From an uncultured Eubacteriales bacterium (GTDB taxonomy: Bacteria > Bacillota > Clostridia > Christensenellales > Aristaeellaceae): a stretch of 64,000 bases of DNA. The notes under the pieces were generated by a model. It saw nothing but the letters and a program-made list of their open reading frames with translations, was not told the DNA's origin and did no database searches. Shown in pieces: positions 11,193 through 18,747 of this stretch (position 1 is the first letter of the stretch; each line of letters starts with the position of its first letter). The position numbers and the translations under genes were made by a program. Location: positions 1-64,000 of the forward strand of contig CADBCY010000039.1 of the NCBI GenBank assembly GCA_902793325.1, in the 5' to 3' direction.

Positions 11193-11222
11193 CTGGCAAG
11201 TCGTGTCGGAATATGTTATAAT
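11193..11222 (+). promoter_or_regulatory. Probable sigma-A promoter of radA
   Basis: CTGGCA (11193-11198) and TATAAT (11217-11222) with an 18-base spacer, about 70 bases before the radA TTG start. The -10 is perfect, the -35 is four of six. Confidence 0.6.
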
Positions 11223-11291
11223 AAAAACACATTAATTGTCCCGATTGCTCCACATTCCGTGGAAATCGGGCGCGGACGGGAGGACGGTTCC

Positions 11292-12680
11292 TTGGCGAAG
11301 GCAAAGACGCTGTACGTGTGTTCATCCTGCGGCTACGAGGCGCCGCGCTGGCTGGGCAAGTGCCCGGACTGCGGCAGTTGGAATACCCTGGAGGAGCGCG
11401 AGGTCGCCCCGGCGGCGCAGGTGGCGGAGAAGAAGCTGAAGCGGGCGCCCGGCGGCGACGCCGAGGCCGCGCGGGTGGACGACATCCCCGACGAGGCGCT
11501 GGCGCGGCGCGGCACGGGCATCGGCGAGCTGGACCGCGTGCTGGGCGGCGGCGTGGTGGACGGCTCGCTGGTGCTGGTGGGCGGCGACCCGGGCATCGGC
11601 AAGAGCACGCTGCTCACCCAGCTCTGCGCCAACATGGCGCGGGACGGCGCGCGGGTGCTGTACGTGTCCGGCGAGGAATCCATGCGCCAGGTCAAGCTGC
11701 GGGCGACCCGGCTCGGCGCGGCGGACGCGGGCTTTTACGTGCTCTCGGAGACGGACGTGAACACCGTGGAGCGCCGCATGGAGCAGCTCTCGCCGGACGT
11801 CATGGTGGTCGATTCCATACAGACCATGTACCTGCCGGAGCTGGCCAGCGCGCCGGGCAGCGTGTCCCAGGTGCGGGAGTGCGCGGCGGTGCTGATGCGC
11901 CTCGCCAAGCGCACGGGCTGCAGCATCTTCCTGGTGGGTCACGTGACCAAGGAGGGCGCCATCGCCGGGCCGCGCATCCTGGAGCACATGGTGGACGCGG
12001 TGCTCTACTTCGAGGGCGACCGCCAGCACCAGTACCGGCTGCTCCGCGCGGTGAAGAACCGCTTCGGCTCGGTGAACGAGCTGGGCATGTTCGAGATGAG
12101 CGACCGCGGCATGCTGGAGGTGGAGAACGCCAGCGAGGCGCTGCTCTCCGAGCGCGCCCACGACGCCAGCGGCGCGGTGGTGATGTGCGCCATGGAGGGC
12201 TCCCGGCCGCTGCTGACGGACGTGCAGGCGCTGGTGGCCACCACCGTGTTCGGCAACCCCCGCCGCATGGCCAGCGGCGTGGACCAGGGGCGGCTCGCGC
12301 TGCTGCTGGCGGTGCTGGAGAAGCGCGCGGGGCTGCGGCTTTACGACCAGGACGTGTACATCAACATCGCCGGCGGCCTGTCGCTCACCGAACCCGCGGC
12401 GGACCTGGCGCTGTGCATGGCGGTGGCTTCCTCCCGCAGGAACCGCGCCATCGCCGGGGATTGGGCCGTGATGGGCGAGGTGGGCCTGGCGGGCGAGGTG
12501 CGCGCCATCGCCCAGGCGGAGCGCCGCGTCGCCGAGTGCGCGCGGCTGGGCTTCAACCACGTCATCGTGCCGAAGTACAACCTGCGCGGGCTGCGCATCC
12601 CCGAGGGCATGCGGGTGATCGGCGTGGAGACGGTCTCGCAGGCCATGGGCGAGCTGGGGCTCTTCTCCAGAGAAGGATAA
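11292..12680 (+). CDS. radA: DNA repair protein RadA
   Basis: A 462-residue RecA-related helicase that promotes branch migration in recombinational repair. It starts with the four-cysteine zinc finger CSSCG...CPDCG (residues about 8-27), followed by the RecA-like ATPase with Walker A GGDPGIGKST near residue 98, the RadA-specific KNRFGS motif near residue 255, and a C-terminal Lon-protease-like domain (about 280-455). The TTG at 11292 is taken as the start because GGGAGG lies 8-9 bases upstream and the zinc finger begins immediately. An upstream ATG at 11178 would place the promoter inside the coding sequence. Full length for the family. Confidence 0.96.
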   Translation: MAKAKTLYVCSSCGYEAPRWLGKCPDCGSWNTLEEREVAPAAQVAEKKLKRAPGGDAEAARVDDIPDEALARRGTGIGELDRVLGGGVVDGSLVLVGGDPGIGKSTLLTQLCANMARDGARVLYVSGEESMRQVKLRATRLGAADAGFYVLSETDVNTVERRMEQLSPDVMVVDSIQTMYLPELASAPGSVSQVRECAAVLMRLAKRTGCSIFLVGHVTKEGAIAGPRILEHMVDAVLYFEGDRQHQYRLLRAVKNRFGSVNELGMFEMSDRGMLEVENASEALLSERAHDASGAVVMCAMEGSRPLLTDVQALVATTVFGNPRRMASGVDQGRLALLLAVLEKRAGLRLYDQDVYINIAGGLSLTEPAADLALCMAVASSRRNRAIAGDWAVMGEVGLAGEVRAIAQAERRVAECARLGFNHVIVPKYNLRGLRIPEGMRVIGVETVSQAMGELGLFSREG

Positions 12681-12695
12681 TCTGTCTATACAATA

Positions 12696-12724
12696 CAGGC
12701 CGAAGTCAAAAGAGCTTCGGCCTG
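12696..12724 (+). terminator. Hairpin after radA, possible terminator
   Basis: A perfect 10-bp stem, CAGGCCGAAG (12696-12705) with CTTCGGCCTG (12715-12724) and a 9-base loop, 15 bases after the radA stop. Only a weak T-containing tail follows, so termination may be partial. Confidence 0.55.
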
Positions 12725-12761
12725 CTTCGCTGCGGATGTTAAGAATGAACGCCTTCCGGCA

Positions 12762-12790
12762 TTGAAAGCGCCGGGAAACCATGCTATAAT
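12762..12790 (+). promoter_or_regulatory. Sigma-A promoter of the TetR-family gene
   Basis: TTGAAA (12762-12767) and TATAAT (12785-12790) with a 17-base spacer, 37 bases ahead of the regulator's ATG. The -10 is embedded in a perfect inverted repeat. Confidence 0.85.
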
Positions 12791-12805
12791 GAGGGCGCTC
12801 ATTAT
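12786..12805. promoter_or_regulatory. Palindromic operator over the -10, likely autoregulatory
   Basis: Perfect 8-bp arms ATAATGAG (12786-12793) and CTCATTAT (12798-12805) flank GGCG. The palindrome covers the -10 and the start point of the TetR-family gene directly downstream, the usual place for a TetR autorepression operator. Confidence 0.75.
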
Positions 12806-12827
12806 CGGAAACAGGGGGAGAAGGAAC

Positions 12828-13388
12828 ATGGTTTCCCTGACGAAGCGATCCATCATGGAGTCCTGCATCAGGCTGCTGGAGCAGCGGCCGGTCAACAAGA
12901 TTTCCGTCAAGGACATCGTGGAGGACTGCGGCATCAACCGCAACACGTTTTACTATCACTTTGCCGACCTGCCCGCGCTGGTGGAGGCCATCGTGCAGGC
13001 GGAGGCGGACCGCATCATGCAGAGCTACCACGGCGTGTCGTCGCTGGAGGAGTGCGTGGCGGCGGCCATGTCCTTCGCGACGGAACACCGGCAGACCATC
13101 TTTCACATCTACAATTCCGCCAACCGCGAAATCCTGGAGCGCAGCCTGCTGGAGACCTGCGAGTACGTGTCCCGGGCCTTCGTGGGGAACATCGCGCAGG
13201 GCTACCGCGTCGGGGACGACGACCGCGAGGCCGTGGTGCAGGCGTACAAGTGCGAGCTGTTCGGCCAGATCATCAACTGGCTGGGCCACGGCATGAACGA
13301 GGAACTGGAGCGCCGGTTCCTGCGGGTGTGCGCGCTCAGGGACGGCATGGCCGAGGAGGTCTTTCGCCGCTGCGATGCGGGGCAGTAG
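12828..13388 (+). CDS. TetR/AcrR-family transcriptional regulator
   Basis: A 186-residue one-component regulator. The N-terminal TetR helix-turn-helix spans about residues 5-50 (KRSIMESCIRLLEQ, then ISVKDIVEDCGINRNTFYYHF), followed by an all-helical ligand/dimerisation domain. Such proteins usually repress their own promoter and a nearby target until an effector binds. The ATG at 12828 follows GGGGGAGAAGG; the longer reading from 12762 would start inside the -35 box. No obvious target is adjacent, because the next gene converges on it. Regulation of distant genes carrying the same palindrome is therefore likely. The effector is unknown. Confidence 0.88.
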   Translation: MVSLTKRSIMESCIRLLEQRPVNKISVKDIVEDCGINRNTFYYHFADLPALVEAIVQAEADRIMQSYHGVSSLEECVAAAMSFATEHRQTIFHIYNSANREILERSLLETCEYVSRAFVGNIAQGYRVGDDDREAVVQAYKCELFGQIINWLGHGMNEELERRFLRVCALRDGMAEEVFRRCDAGQ

Positions 13389-13459
13389 ACAGGCGACGGC
13401 CTGTTTTGCACGACCTGCGGCCTGTAATCTGTCAGCGGGCGCGGCCGCGCCGTATGGCA

Positions 13460-13501
13460 ATGCCGGGCGATCATACCGCGAGAGGGTGCGTCGCCCGGCA
13501 T
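13460..13501. other. GC-rich hairpin between convergent genes
   Basis: Eleven-bp perfect arms (13460-13470 and 13491-13501) with a 20-base loop, between the convergent tetR-type and acyltransferase-like genes. It has no T-tract but is placed where a bidirectional terminator would be expected. Confidence 0.5.
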
Positions 13502-13520
13502 CGTCGTCGTGAGGCGCGTG

Positions 13521-13994
13521 TTACAATCCCCGCTTCTTCAGCCGCTCGCACAGGTGCATGAGCTTGGGCCGGTTGAAGCGCTGTATCAGAATGAAGATCC
13601 CGTTGCCCAGCAGCGCGTCGACCGCGTACAGCGCGATCCCGCCGGGTCCCGGCCACAGCCAGAGCACCGGCAGGCCGACCGCGAGCAGCGCCAGGTGGGT
13701 GAATTCCGCCACGCAGGTCTCCTGTACCATGAGCTCTATCTGCGCCGAAGTCGGGTTGGCGGGGAGGCGCTTGGGGGGCATCCAGCGGCGGAACAGGCGG
13801 CTCATGTCGGGCACGCGGGTGTGCCACTTCTGGATGTACAGCTTGCGGTACAGGTTGCCCTTCTGCTCGAAGGGATAGTCCCGGTAGGGGAATGCGTCGC
13901 CGTGGAACCAGTGCTTGGGCAGTATGCGCCCGATCAGGAACGCGGCGAAGCCCGTGACGATCAGGTACAGCGCGGCCCGGAGGAAGCCCGTCAT
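13521..13994 (-). CDS. CrtO-like (glycosyl-diaponeurosporenoate acyltransferase family) membrane protein
   Basis: A 157-residue membrane protein with a hydrophobic N-terminus (FLRAALYLIVTGFAAFLIG) and further hydrophobic segments near 100-140. The block KWHTRVPDMSRLF and the helix ETCVAEFTHLALLAVGLPVLW resemble the CrtO family, which acylates a sugar on staphyloxanthin-type glycolipids. Here it overlaps by four bases (ATGA) with an MGDG-synthase-like glycosyltransferase. A role in acylating or otherwise modifying a membrane glycolipid is therefore inferred. No carotenoid genes are nearby, so a carotenoid substrate is unlikely. Family assignment is by pattern only. Confidence 0.65.
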   Translation of the reverse strand: MTGFLRAALYLIVTGFAAFLIGRILPKHWFHGDAFPYRDYPFEQKGNLYRKLYIQKWHTRVPDMSRLFRRWMPPKRLPANPTSAQIELMVQETCVAEFTHLALLAVGLPVLWLWPGPGGIALYAVDALLGNGIFILIQRFNRPKLMHLCERLKKRGL

Positions 13995-15112
13995 GCGTCC
14001 ATCTCCCGGGCGAGCATCACGTCGCAGACCGTTTCGGCGGGGTGCTTTTTCGCGCCCTCGGCCATGGCGTCGCGCATCTCGGCCAGCCGCTCCGGGTGGC
14101 GCAGCAGCTCCAGGCAGAGGTCGGCGATGGCCTCGGGCGTCTCGGCGGTCGTGGCCGCGCCCAACTGGGTGAAGAACAGGTTGTTGTAGTTCTCCAGCCC
14201 CGGCACGGCGGGGATGAACACCATCGGAAGCTGCTTGGCCAGGGCCTCGGAGGAGCTGAGCCCGCCGGGCTTGGTGAGGTACAGGTCGGCGCTGTCCATC
14301 AGCAGGGACACGTTCTCCACGTAGTCGTGGATGTGGATGTTGGAGTACTTGCCCAGGCTCCGGTCCAGCTTGCGGGAGAGCTTCTGGTTCGTGCCGCACA
14401 CCACGCTGATTTCAACGTCGTCGCTGGCCTCGCGCGCCAACTGCTTCAGGATTTCCTTCAGCGGGCCGCAGCCCATGCTGCCGCACATCACGAGCAGGTG
14501 CCGGTGGCCGGGGTCCATGCCCAGGCGGCGCTTGGCCTCCGCGCCCTCGGTGGAATGGTGGAACACCGGCCGCACGGGGATGCCGCTGGGTACCACGCGC
14601 TCCCGCGGGATCCAGCCGTGCCCGAACTGCTCCGACAGCGAGGCGTCGGGCATGAAGCACCAGTCCGCGGCGATGGAATCGTACCCCGGCGTGGCGGTGT
14701 AGTCGGTGGCAACGAAGGCCGTCAGCACGCGCAGGGGATGGCTGCGCTGGATCTGGGTGAGCATCATGGCGGGGAACAGGTGGGTGCTGATGACGTGCGT
14801 GTAGCCCTGGGACTCGATGCACGTGCGCAGCCGCCGGGAGCCCAGCGCCAGCAACCGGAAGGTCGCGGATTCGTCGTCCAGCGTCTGGGGGTGCTTTTCG
14901 GCGTAGGTATAGCCCTCGGCCCACAGCCGGGGCATGTTCTTGTACAGCCAGACGTGCCCCTGGGAGATGACCTTGGACAGGTCCTTCGACACGAACGCCA
15001 GCGCGTCGCGGACGTCGCAGGGCACCTGCCGCTCGGCAAGCACCTCCTGCAGCGCCCGCGCGCAGGCGTTGTGGCCCGCACCGGTGTTGCAGCTCAAGAT
15101 CAATACCTTCAT
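13991..15112 (-). CDS. MGDG-synthase/UgtP-family glycosyltransferase
   Basis: A 373-residue GT28-type glycosyltransferase resembling processive diacylglycerol glycosyltransferases and plant MGDG synthase. The N-terminal domain begins LILSCNTGAGHNACARAL (the family GxGH motif) and contains the HVISTHLFPA block. The C-terminal nucleotide-sugar domain carries VVCGTNQKL and the donor-binding KPGGLSSSEALAKQLP near residue 290. It probably transfers sugar from a UDP-sugar to diacylglycerol at the cytoplasmic membrane face, giving glycolipid or a lipoteichoic-acid anchor. The ATG at 15112 follows GAGGGG. It has its own sigma-A promoter and is coupled to the CrtO-like gene. Confidence 0.88.
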   Translation of the reverse strand: MKVLILSCNTGAGHNACARALQEVLAERQVPCDVRDALAFVSKDLSKVISQGHVWLYKNMPRLWAEGYTYAEKHPQTLDDESATFRLLALGSRRLRTCIESQGYTHVISTHLFPAMMLTQIQRSHPLRVLTAFVATDYTATPGYDSIAADWCFMPDASLSEQFGHGWIPRERVVPSGIPVRPVFHHSTEGAEAKRRLGMDPGHRHLLVMCGSMGCGPLKEILKQLAREASDDVEISVVCGTNQKLSRKLDRSLGKYSNIHIHDYVENVSLLMDSADLYLTKPGGLSSSEALAKQLPMVFIPAVPGLENYNNLFFTQLGAATTAETPEAIADLCLELLRHPERLAEMRDAMAEGAKKHPAETVCDVMLAREMDA

Positions 15113-15159
15113 GTCCTGACCCCTCGCAGTCGTCGTCAATCCGTGGCTTCAATGTTTCT

Positions 15160-15188
15160 ATTATAGGGAATTTCGCATCCATCGTCAA
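15160..15188 (-). promoter_or_regulatory. Sigma-A promoter of the glycosyltransferase operon
   Basis: On the minus strand TTGACG (15188-15183) and TATAAT (15165-15160) are separated by 17 bases, about 48 bases upstream of the ATG at 15112. Confidence 0.85.
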
Positions 15189-15229
15189 TCCCCTATGGGA
15201 AAACGGGGGGTTAATTCGGGCAAATCGCC

Positions 15230-15261
15230 CCGGGCGGCCGGGCCGGGGCGTTGCCGCCCGG
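15230..15261 (-). other. GC-rich hairpin downstream of the his operon
   Basis: Perfect 9-bp arms CCGGGCGGC (15230-15238) and GCCGCCCGG (15253-15261) with a 14-base loop. It is a candidate 3' end for the his transcript but lacks a T-tract. Confidence 0.45.
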
Positions 15262-15320
15262 CCCGCTCGCGGATCGAAGGACTCGCGAAAAAGACCACCC
15301 GCCGCTTTGCGACGGATCGC

Positions 15321-15400
15321 TTTGCGACGGGCGGTTCTGCCTGAACGGGCCGGCTATTGCCTTGCGACGGGCGGTTCTGTTTGAACGGGTCGGCTATTGC
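15321..15400. repeat. Two-copy 40-bp tandem repeat at the 3' end of hisIE
   Basis: Bases 15321-15360 and 15361-15400 match at 36 of 40 positions; the four differences are all C/T. A further partial copy of the first ten bases occurs at 15306-15315 and a shortened one begins at 15401. The second copy contains the last codons and the TAG stop of hisIE, so the repeat grew outward from the gene end. Confidence 0.9.
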
Positions 15401-16065
15401 TTTGCGGCGTCGCCGGTCATCTTCTCCTGCTTGACCTTGTGGTCGATCACGTGGCGGGAGGCCAGCTCGTCGCGGATGTCGTCCAGGGAAATGCCCATCT
15501 GGATCATCAGCACCATCACGTGGTAGGCGAGGTCGGCGATCTCGTAGATGGTCTCGGCCCGGTCGTCGTCCTTGCCCGCGATGATGACCTCCGTGGCTTC
15601 CTCGCCCACCTTTTTGAGGATCTTGTCGATGCCCTTTTCGAACAGGTAGGTGGTGTAGCTGCCCGCTTTTTTCTCGGTGCGGCGGCCCTCGATGAGACGC
15701 ATCAGGCCCTCCGGCGTAAAGGCGTGGTTGTCCTCGCTGTCGAACACCGGGTTCGTGAAGCAGGATTCCGTGCCCAGGTGGCAGGCGGGGCCGTCCTTGT
15801 TCACGGCCACCACCAGCGCGTCGCGGTCGCAGTCGGCGGTGATGGACACGATGTGCTGGGTGTTGCCGCTGGTTTCGCCCTTCAGCCACAGCGCCTGGCG
15901 GGAGCGGCTCCAGAAGCAGGTGAGCTCCTTCTCCATGGAGATTTTCAGGCTCTCCCGGTTCATGTAGGCCAGCGTCAGCACCTTCCCGGAGGAGGCGTCC
16001 ACCACGATGGCGGGGATCAGGCCCTTGTCGTCGAATTTCAGGGTGTCGATGTCGATGTACTGCAT
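15394..16065 (-). CDS. hisIE: Bifunctional phosphoribosyl-AMP cyclohydrolase / phosphoribosyl-ATP pyrophosphatase
   Basis: 223 residues catalysing steps 2 and 3 of histidine synthesis in the cytoplasm. The N-terminal HisI half (about 1-115) contains LTLAYMNRES, FWSRSRQALWLKGETSGN and the metal-binding DCDRDAL...GPACHLG. The C-terminal HisE half (about 120-210) contains SYTTYLFEKG, KKVGEEATEV and the DLAYHVMVLM helix. The ATG at 16065 is preferred because GAGG lies eight bases upstream; the ATG six bases earlier (16071) overlaps the hisF stop but would have its ribosome site too close. It is the last gene of the his operon. Confidence 0.95.
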   Translation of the reverse strand: MQYIDIDTLKFDDKGLIPAIVVDASSGKVLTLAYMNRESLKISMEKELTCFWSRSRQALWLKGETSGNTQHIVSITADCDRDALVVAVNKDGPACHLGTESCFTNPVFDSEDNHAFTPEGLMRLIEGRRTEKKAGSYTTYLFEKGIDKILKKVGEEATEVIIAGKDDDRAETIYEIADLAYHVMVLMIQMGISLDDIRDELASRHVIDHKVKQEKMTGDAAKQ

Positions 16066-16067
16066 GC

Positions 16068-16826
16068 TCATAACCTCACATTGATGCCGTTTTCGCGCAG
16101 GGTTTGCTTGAGATCGGGGATGGCCACCTCGCCGAAGTGGAAGATGGAGGCCGCGAGCCCCGCGTCCACCCGGGGCAGGGTCTTGAAGAGGGTGACGAAG
16201 TCCTGTACGCCGCCTGCGCCGCCGGAGGCGATCACCGGCACGCTCACCGCGCGGCACACGGCGTCCAGCATCTCCAGGTCGAAGCCGCGTTTCACGCCGT
16301 CGGTGTCGATGCTGTTCAGCACCACCTCGCCCGCGCCGTTTTCCACGCAGCGGCGGATCCAGGAGATGGCCTCCATGCCGGTGTCCTCCCGGCCGCCCTT
16401 GGCGAACACCCGGAACGCCCCGTCCACGCGCTTGACGTCGGCGGAGATGACCACGCACTGGCTGCCGTAGCGCTCCGCCGCGGCGGGGATGAGGCCGGGG
16501 TTGCGGATGGCGCCGGAGTTGACGCTGACCTTGTCCGCGCCGCACTTGAGCACGCGGTCGAAGTCGTCCACCGTGTTGATGCCGCCGCCCACGGTGAGGG
16601 GGATGAACACCCGCTCGGCCACCCGGCGCAGGATGTCCGTGAACAGCGCCCGGCCCTCGGCGGAGGCGGTGATGTCGTAGAACACCAGCTCGTCCGCGCC
16701 GCACCCGGAGTAGTACTCCGCCAGGCTGACGGGGGAGGACACGTCGCTGAGGCCCAGGAAGTTCACGCCCTTCACCACGCGGCCGTCCTTTACGTCCAGA
16801 CAGGGGATAATGCGCTTGGTAATCAT
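16068..16826 (-). CDS. hisF: Imidazole glycerol phosphate synthase cyclase subunit HisF
   Basis: A 252-residue beta-alpha barrel that uses ammonia from HisH to convert PRFAR into imidazole glycerol phosphate and AICAR. Starting residues [17 protein letters not shown] carry the first catalytic Asp. The phosphate-binding VGGGI lies near residue 83, and the second catalytic Asp is in NSIDTDG near residue 175. The start overlaps the hisA stop by four bases. The AICAR product feeds the purine pathway encoded at the far end of this window. Confidence 0.97.
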   Translation of the reverse strand: MITKRIIPCLDVKDGRVVKGVNFLGLSDVSSPVSLAEYYSGCGADELVFYDITASAEGRALFTDILRRVAERVFIPLTVGGGINTVDDFDRVLKCGADKVSVNSGAIRNPGLIPAAAERYGSQCVVISADVKRVDGAFRVFAKGGREDTGMEAISWIRRCVENGAGEVVLNSIDTDGVKRGFDLEMLDAVCRAVSVPVIASGGAGGVQDFVTLFKTLPRVDAGLAASIFHFGEVAIPDLKQTLRENGINVRL

Positions 16827-17536
16827 CCTGCCACCTCGATTGCCGCCCGGAGGTCGATGGCCCCGGTGTAGTATGCCTTGCCGATGATGGCCCCGTACAG
16901 CCCCAGCGCCGCCAGGGCCTTCACGTCCTCCAGGCCGGACACGCCGCCGGAGGCCACGATGTCCATCGAGAACTTCCGCTGCAGGTCCGCGTACAGCGCG
17001 CGGTTCGCGCCGCGCATCGCGCCGTCCCGGCTGATGTCGGTGCAGATCACCGTGCGCGCGCCCAGCCGCTGGAAGCGCTCGCAGAAGGCGTCCAGGGTCA
17101 TGTCGCTGCACTCCGTCCAGCCGCGTATGGCGATCCTGCCGTCCCGGACGTCCGCGCCCAGCGCGACCGCCGCGCCGTACTTCGCCAGCGCCGCCTCGGT
17201 GAACGCCGCGTCGGCGATGGCGGCCGTGCCCAGTATGACCCGCTTCACGCCGATGCCGAGGTAGGCCTCGATCACCTCCATGCTGCGGATGCCGCCGCCC
17301 AGCTCGACGAACAGCCCGGTGCCCTCCACGATGCGCCTGACCGCGTCCATGTTGGGCGTGCCGCCGTTACGGGCGCCCTCCAGGTCCACCATGTGCAGGT
17401 ACTTCGCCCCGGCGGCCTCGAAGGCGCGGGCGGTGTTCAGCGGCTCGGGGTCGTACACGGTCATCTGCGCGTAGTCGCCCTTGTACAGCCGCACGGCCTT
17501 GCCCTCGCAGAGGTCGATGGCGGGAAAGATCTTCAT
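16823..17536 (-). CDS. hisA: ProFAR isomerase HisA
   Basis: A 237-residue beta-alpha barrel that isomerises ProFAR to PRFAR (step 4). It shows FPAIDLCEGKAVRL with the catalytic Asp near residue 8, VDLEGA, the phosphate-binding ELGGGIRS near residue 80, TDISRDGA with the second catalytic Asp near residue 127, and ASGGVSGLEDV. It is homologous to HisF next door. The ATG overlaps the hisH stop by four bases, so coupled translation is expected. Confidence 0.97.
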   Translation of the reverse strand: MKIFPAIDLCEGKAVRLYKGDYAQMTVYDPEPLNTARAFEAAGAKYLHMVDLEGARNGGTPNMDAVRRIVEGTGLFVELGGGIRSMEVIEAYLGIGVKRVILGTAAIADAAFTEAALAKYGAAVALGADVRDGRIAIRGWTECSDMTLDAFCERFQRLGARTVICTDISRDGAMRGANRALYADLQRKFSMDIVASGGVSGLEDVKALAALGLYGAIIGKAYYTGAIDLRAAIEVAG

Positions 17537-18156
17537 GCGTCAACACCGTCCCATTCGCAGAATGCCTTCAGGATGGAAAGCCCCACGTCGCCGCTCTTCT
17601 CCGGGTGGAACTGGCAGCCGCACACGTTGCCGCGGGCCACGGCGGCGGTGAGCGGCGCGCCGTACTCCGCGGTGGCCAGCACGCTGTCCCCGCACTTCGC
17701 GCCGTAGTAGGAGTGCACGAAGTACACGCAGTCGCCCGGCTTCACGTCCCGGAAGATGGGGTGGGGGCGGCGGAGGTCCAGTGCGTTCCAGCCGATGTGG
17801 GGGATCTTGTAGTCCGGGGGGATGACCTCCGCGATGGGCCGCACCTCGCCGGGGATCAGCCCCAGCCCGGCGTGCTCGCCGAACTCGAAGCTCACGTCCA
17901 GCAACAGCTGCATGCCCAGGCAGATGCCCATGACCGGCGTGCCGCGCGCGGCGGCGTCCTTCACCGCGCGGTCGAGCCCGGTTTCCCGCAGCTTGCGCGC
18001 CGCGTCGCCGAAGGCGCCCACGCCCGGCAACAGGATGTGGTCCGCGCGGCGCAGGATCTCCGCGTCGCCGGTGACCGCGACCTCCGCGCCCACGGCGGTC
18101 ACGCTGTGGGAGAGCGAGAACAGGTTGCCCACGCCGTAATCGATGATCGCGATCAT
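17533..18156 (-). CDS. hisH: Imidazole glycerol phosphate synthase glutaminase subunit HisH
   Basis: A 207-residue class I glutamine amidotransferase that supplies ammonia to HisF. The catalytic Cys sits in GICLGMQLL near residue 77, and the His and Glu of the triad in QFHPEKSG near residue 185. The oxyanion-region LLPGVGAFGD and the HIGWN motif are typical. Full length. The ATG overlaps the hisB stop by four bases. Confidence 0.97.
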   Translation of the reverse strand: MIAIIDYGVGNLFSLSHSVTAVGAEVAVTGDAEILRRADHILLPGVGAFGDAARKLRETGLDRAVKDAAARGTPVMGICLGMQLLLDVSFEFGEHAGLGLIPGEVRPIAEVIPPDYKIPHIGWNALDLRRPHPIFRDVKPGDCVYFVHSYYGAKCGDSVLATAEYGAPLTAAVARGNVCGCQFHPEKSGDVGLSILKAFCEWDGVDA

Positions 18157-18743
18157 ACCAGCGTTCCTTTCGTGGAAGGGATCTCTCCGCCCAGCCGGGG
18201 GTCGATGGCGCAGGCGTCCCGCAGGCTGCGCGCCGCGGACTTGAACGCGCCCTCGGCGATGTGGTGGCTGTTGACGCCCGCGAGCTGGCGAATGTGCAGC
18301 GTCACGCCGGCCCTGCGCACGAAGCCGAGCCAGAATTCCTGCACCAGTTGGGTGTCGAAGGCGCCGATCTTCTCGGTGGGGAAGTCCAGCCCGTACTCCA
18401 GGTGCGGCCGGCCGGAGAGGTCCACCGCGGTGAGTATGAGCGCCTCGTCCATGGGCAGGATCGTGCTGGCGTAGCGGGTGACGCCCGCCAGGTCGCCGAG
18501 GGCCTGCGCGAAGGCCGTGCCCAGGCAAATGCCCACGTCCTCCACGGTGTGGTGGTCGTCCACGCGGGTGTCACCCTCGCACTTCAGCGACAGGTTGAAG
18601 CGCCCGTGCCGGGCGAACAGGGTCAGCATGTGGTCCAGGAACCCCACGCCGCTGTCGATGTCGGACGCGCCCTTGCCGTCGATGTCCAGCTTCAGGTGAA
18701 TGAGGGTCTCCGCGGTCCTGCGGTTGATCTCAGCGCTTCTCAT
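18153..18743 (-). CDS. hisB: Imidazoleglycerol-phosphate dehydratase HisB (monofunctional)
   Basis: A 196-residue dehydratase that makes imidazole acetol phosphate (step 6). The two di-manganese motifs DDHHTVEDVG (near residue 68) and NSHHIAEGAFK (near 166) and the early FLDHML are present. It has no HAD phosphatase fusion, so histidinol phosphate must be dephosphorylated by a separate HisN/HisJ-type enzyme that is not in this operon. It lies four bases after the end of hisC. Confidence 0.97.
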   Translation of the reverse strand: MRSAEINRRTAETLIHLKLDIDGKGASDIDSGVGFLDHMLTLFARHGRFNLSLKCEGDTRVDDHHTVEDVGICLGTAFAQALGDLAGVTRYASTILPMDEALILTAVDLSGRPHLEYGLDFPTEKIGAFDTQLVQEFWLGFVRRAGVTLHIRQLAGVNSHHIAEGAFKSAARSLRDACAIDPRLGGEIPSTKGTLV

Positions 18744-18747
18744 GGTC

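Noticed and set aside
11178-11291. Upstream ATG extending RadA by 38 residues
   Set aside because: The extension would include the promoter and ribosome site; the TTG at 11292 directly precedes the conserved zinc finger.
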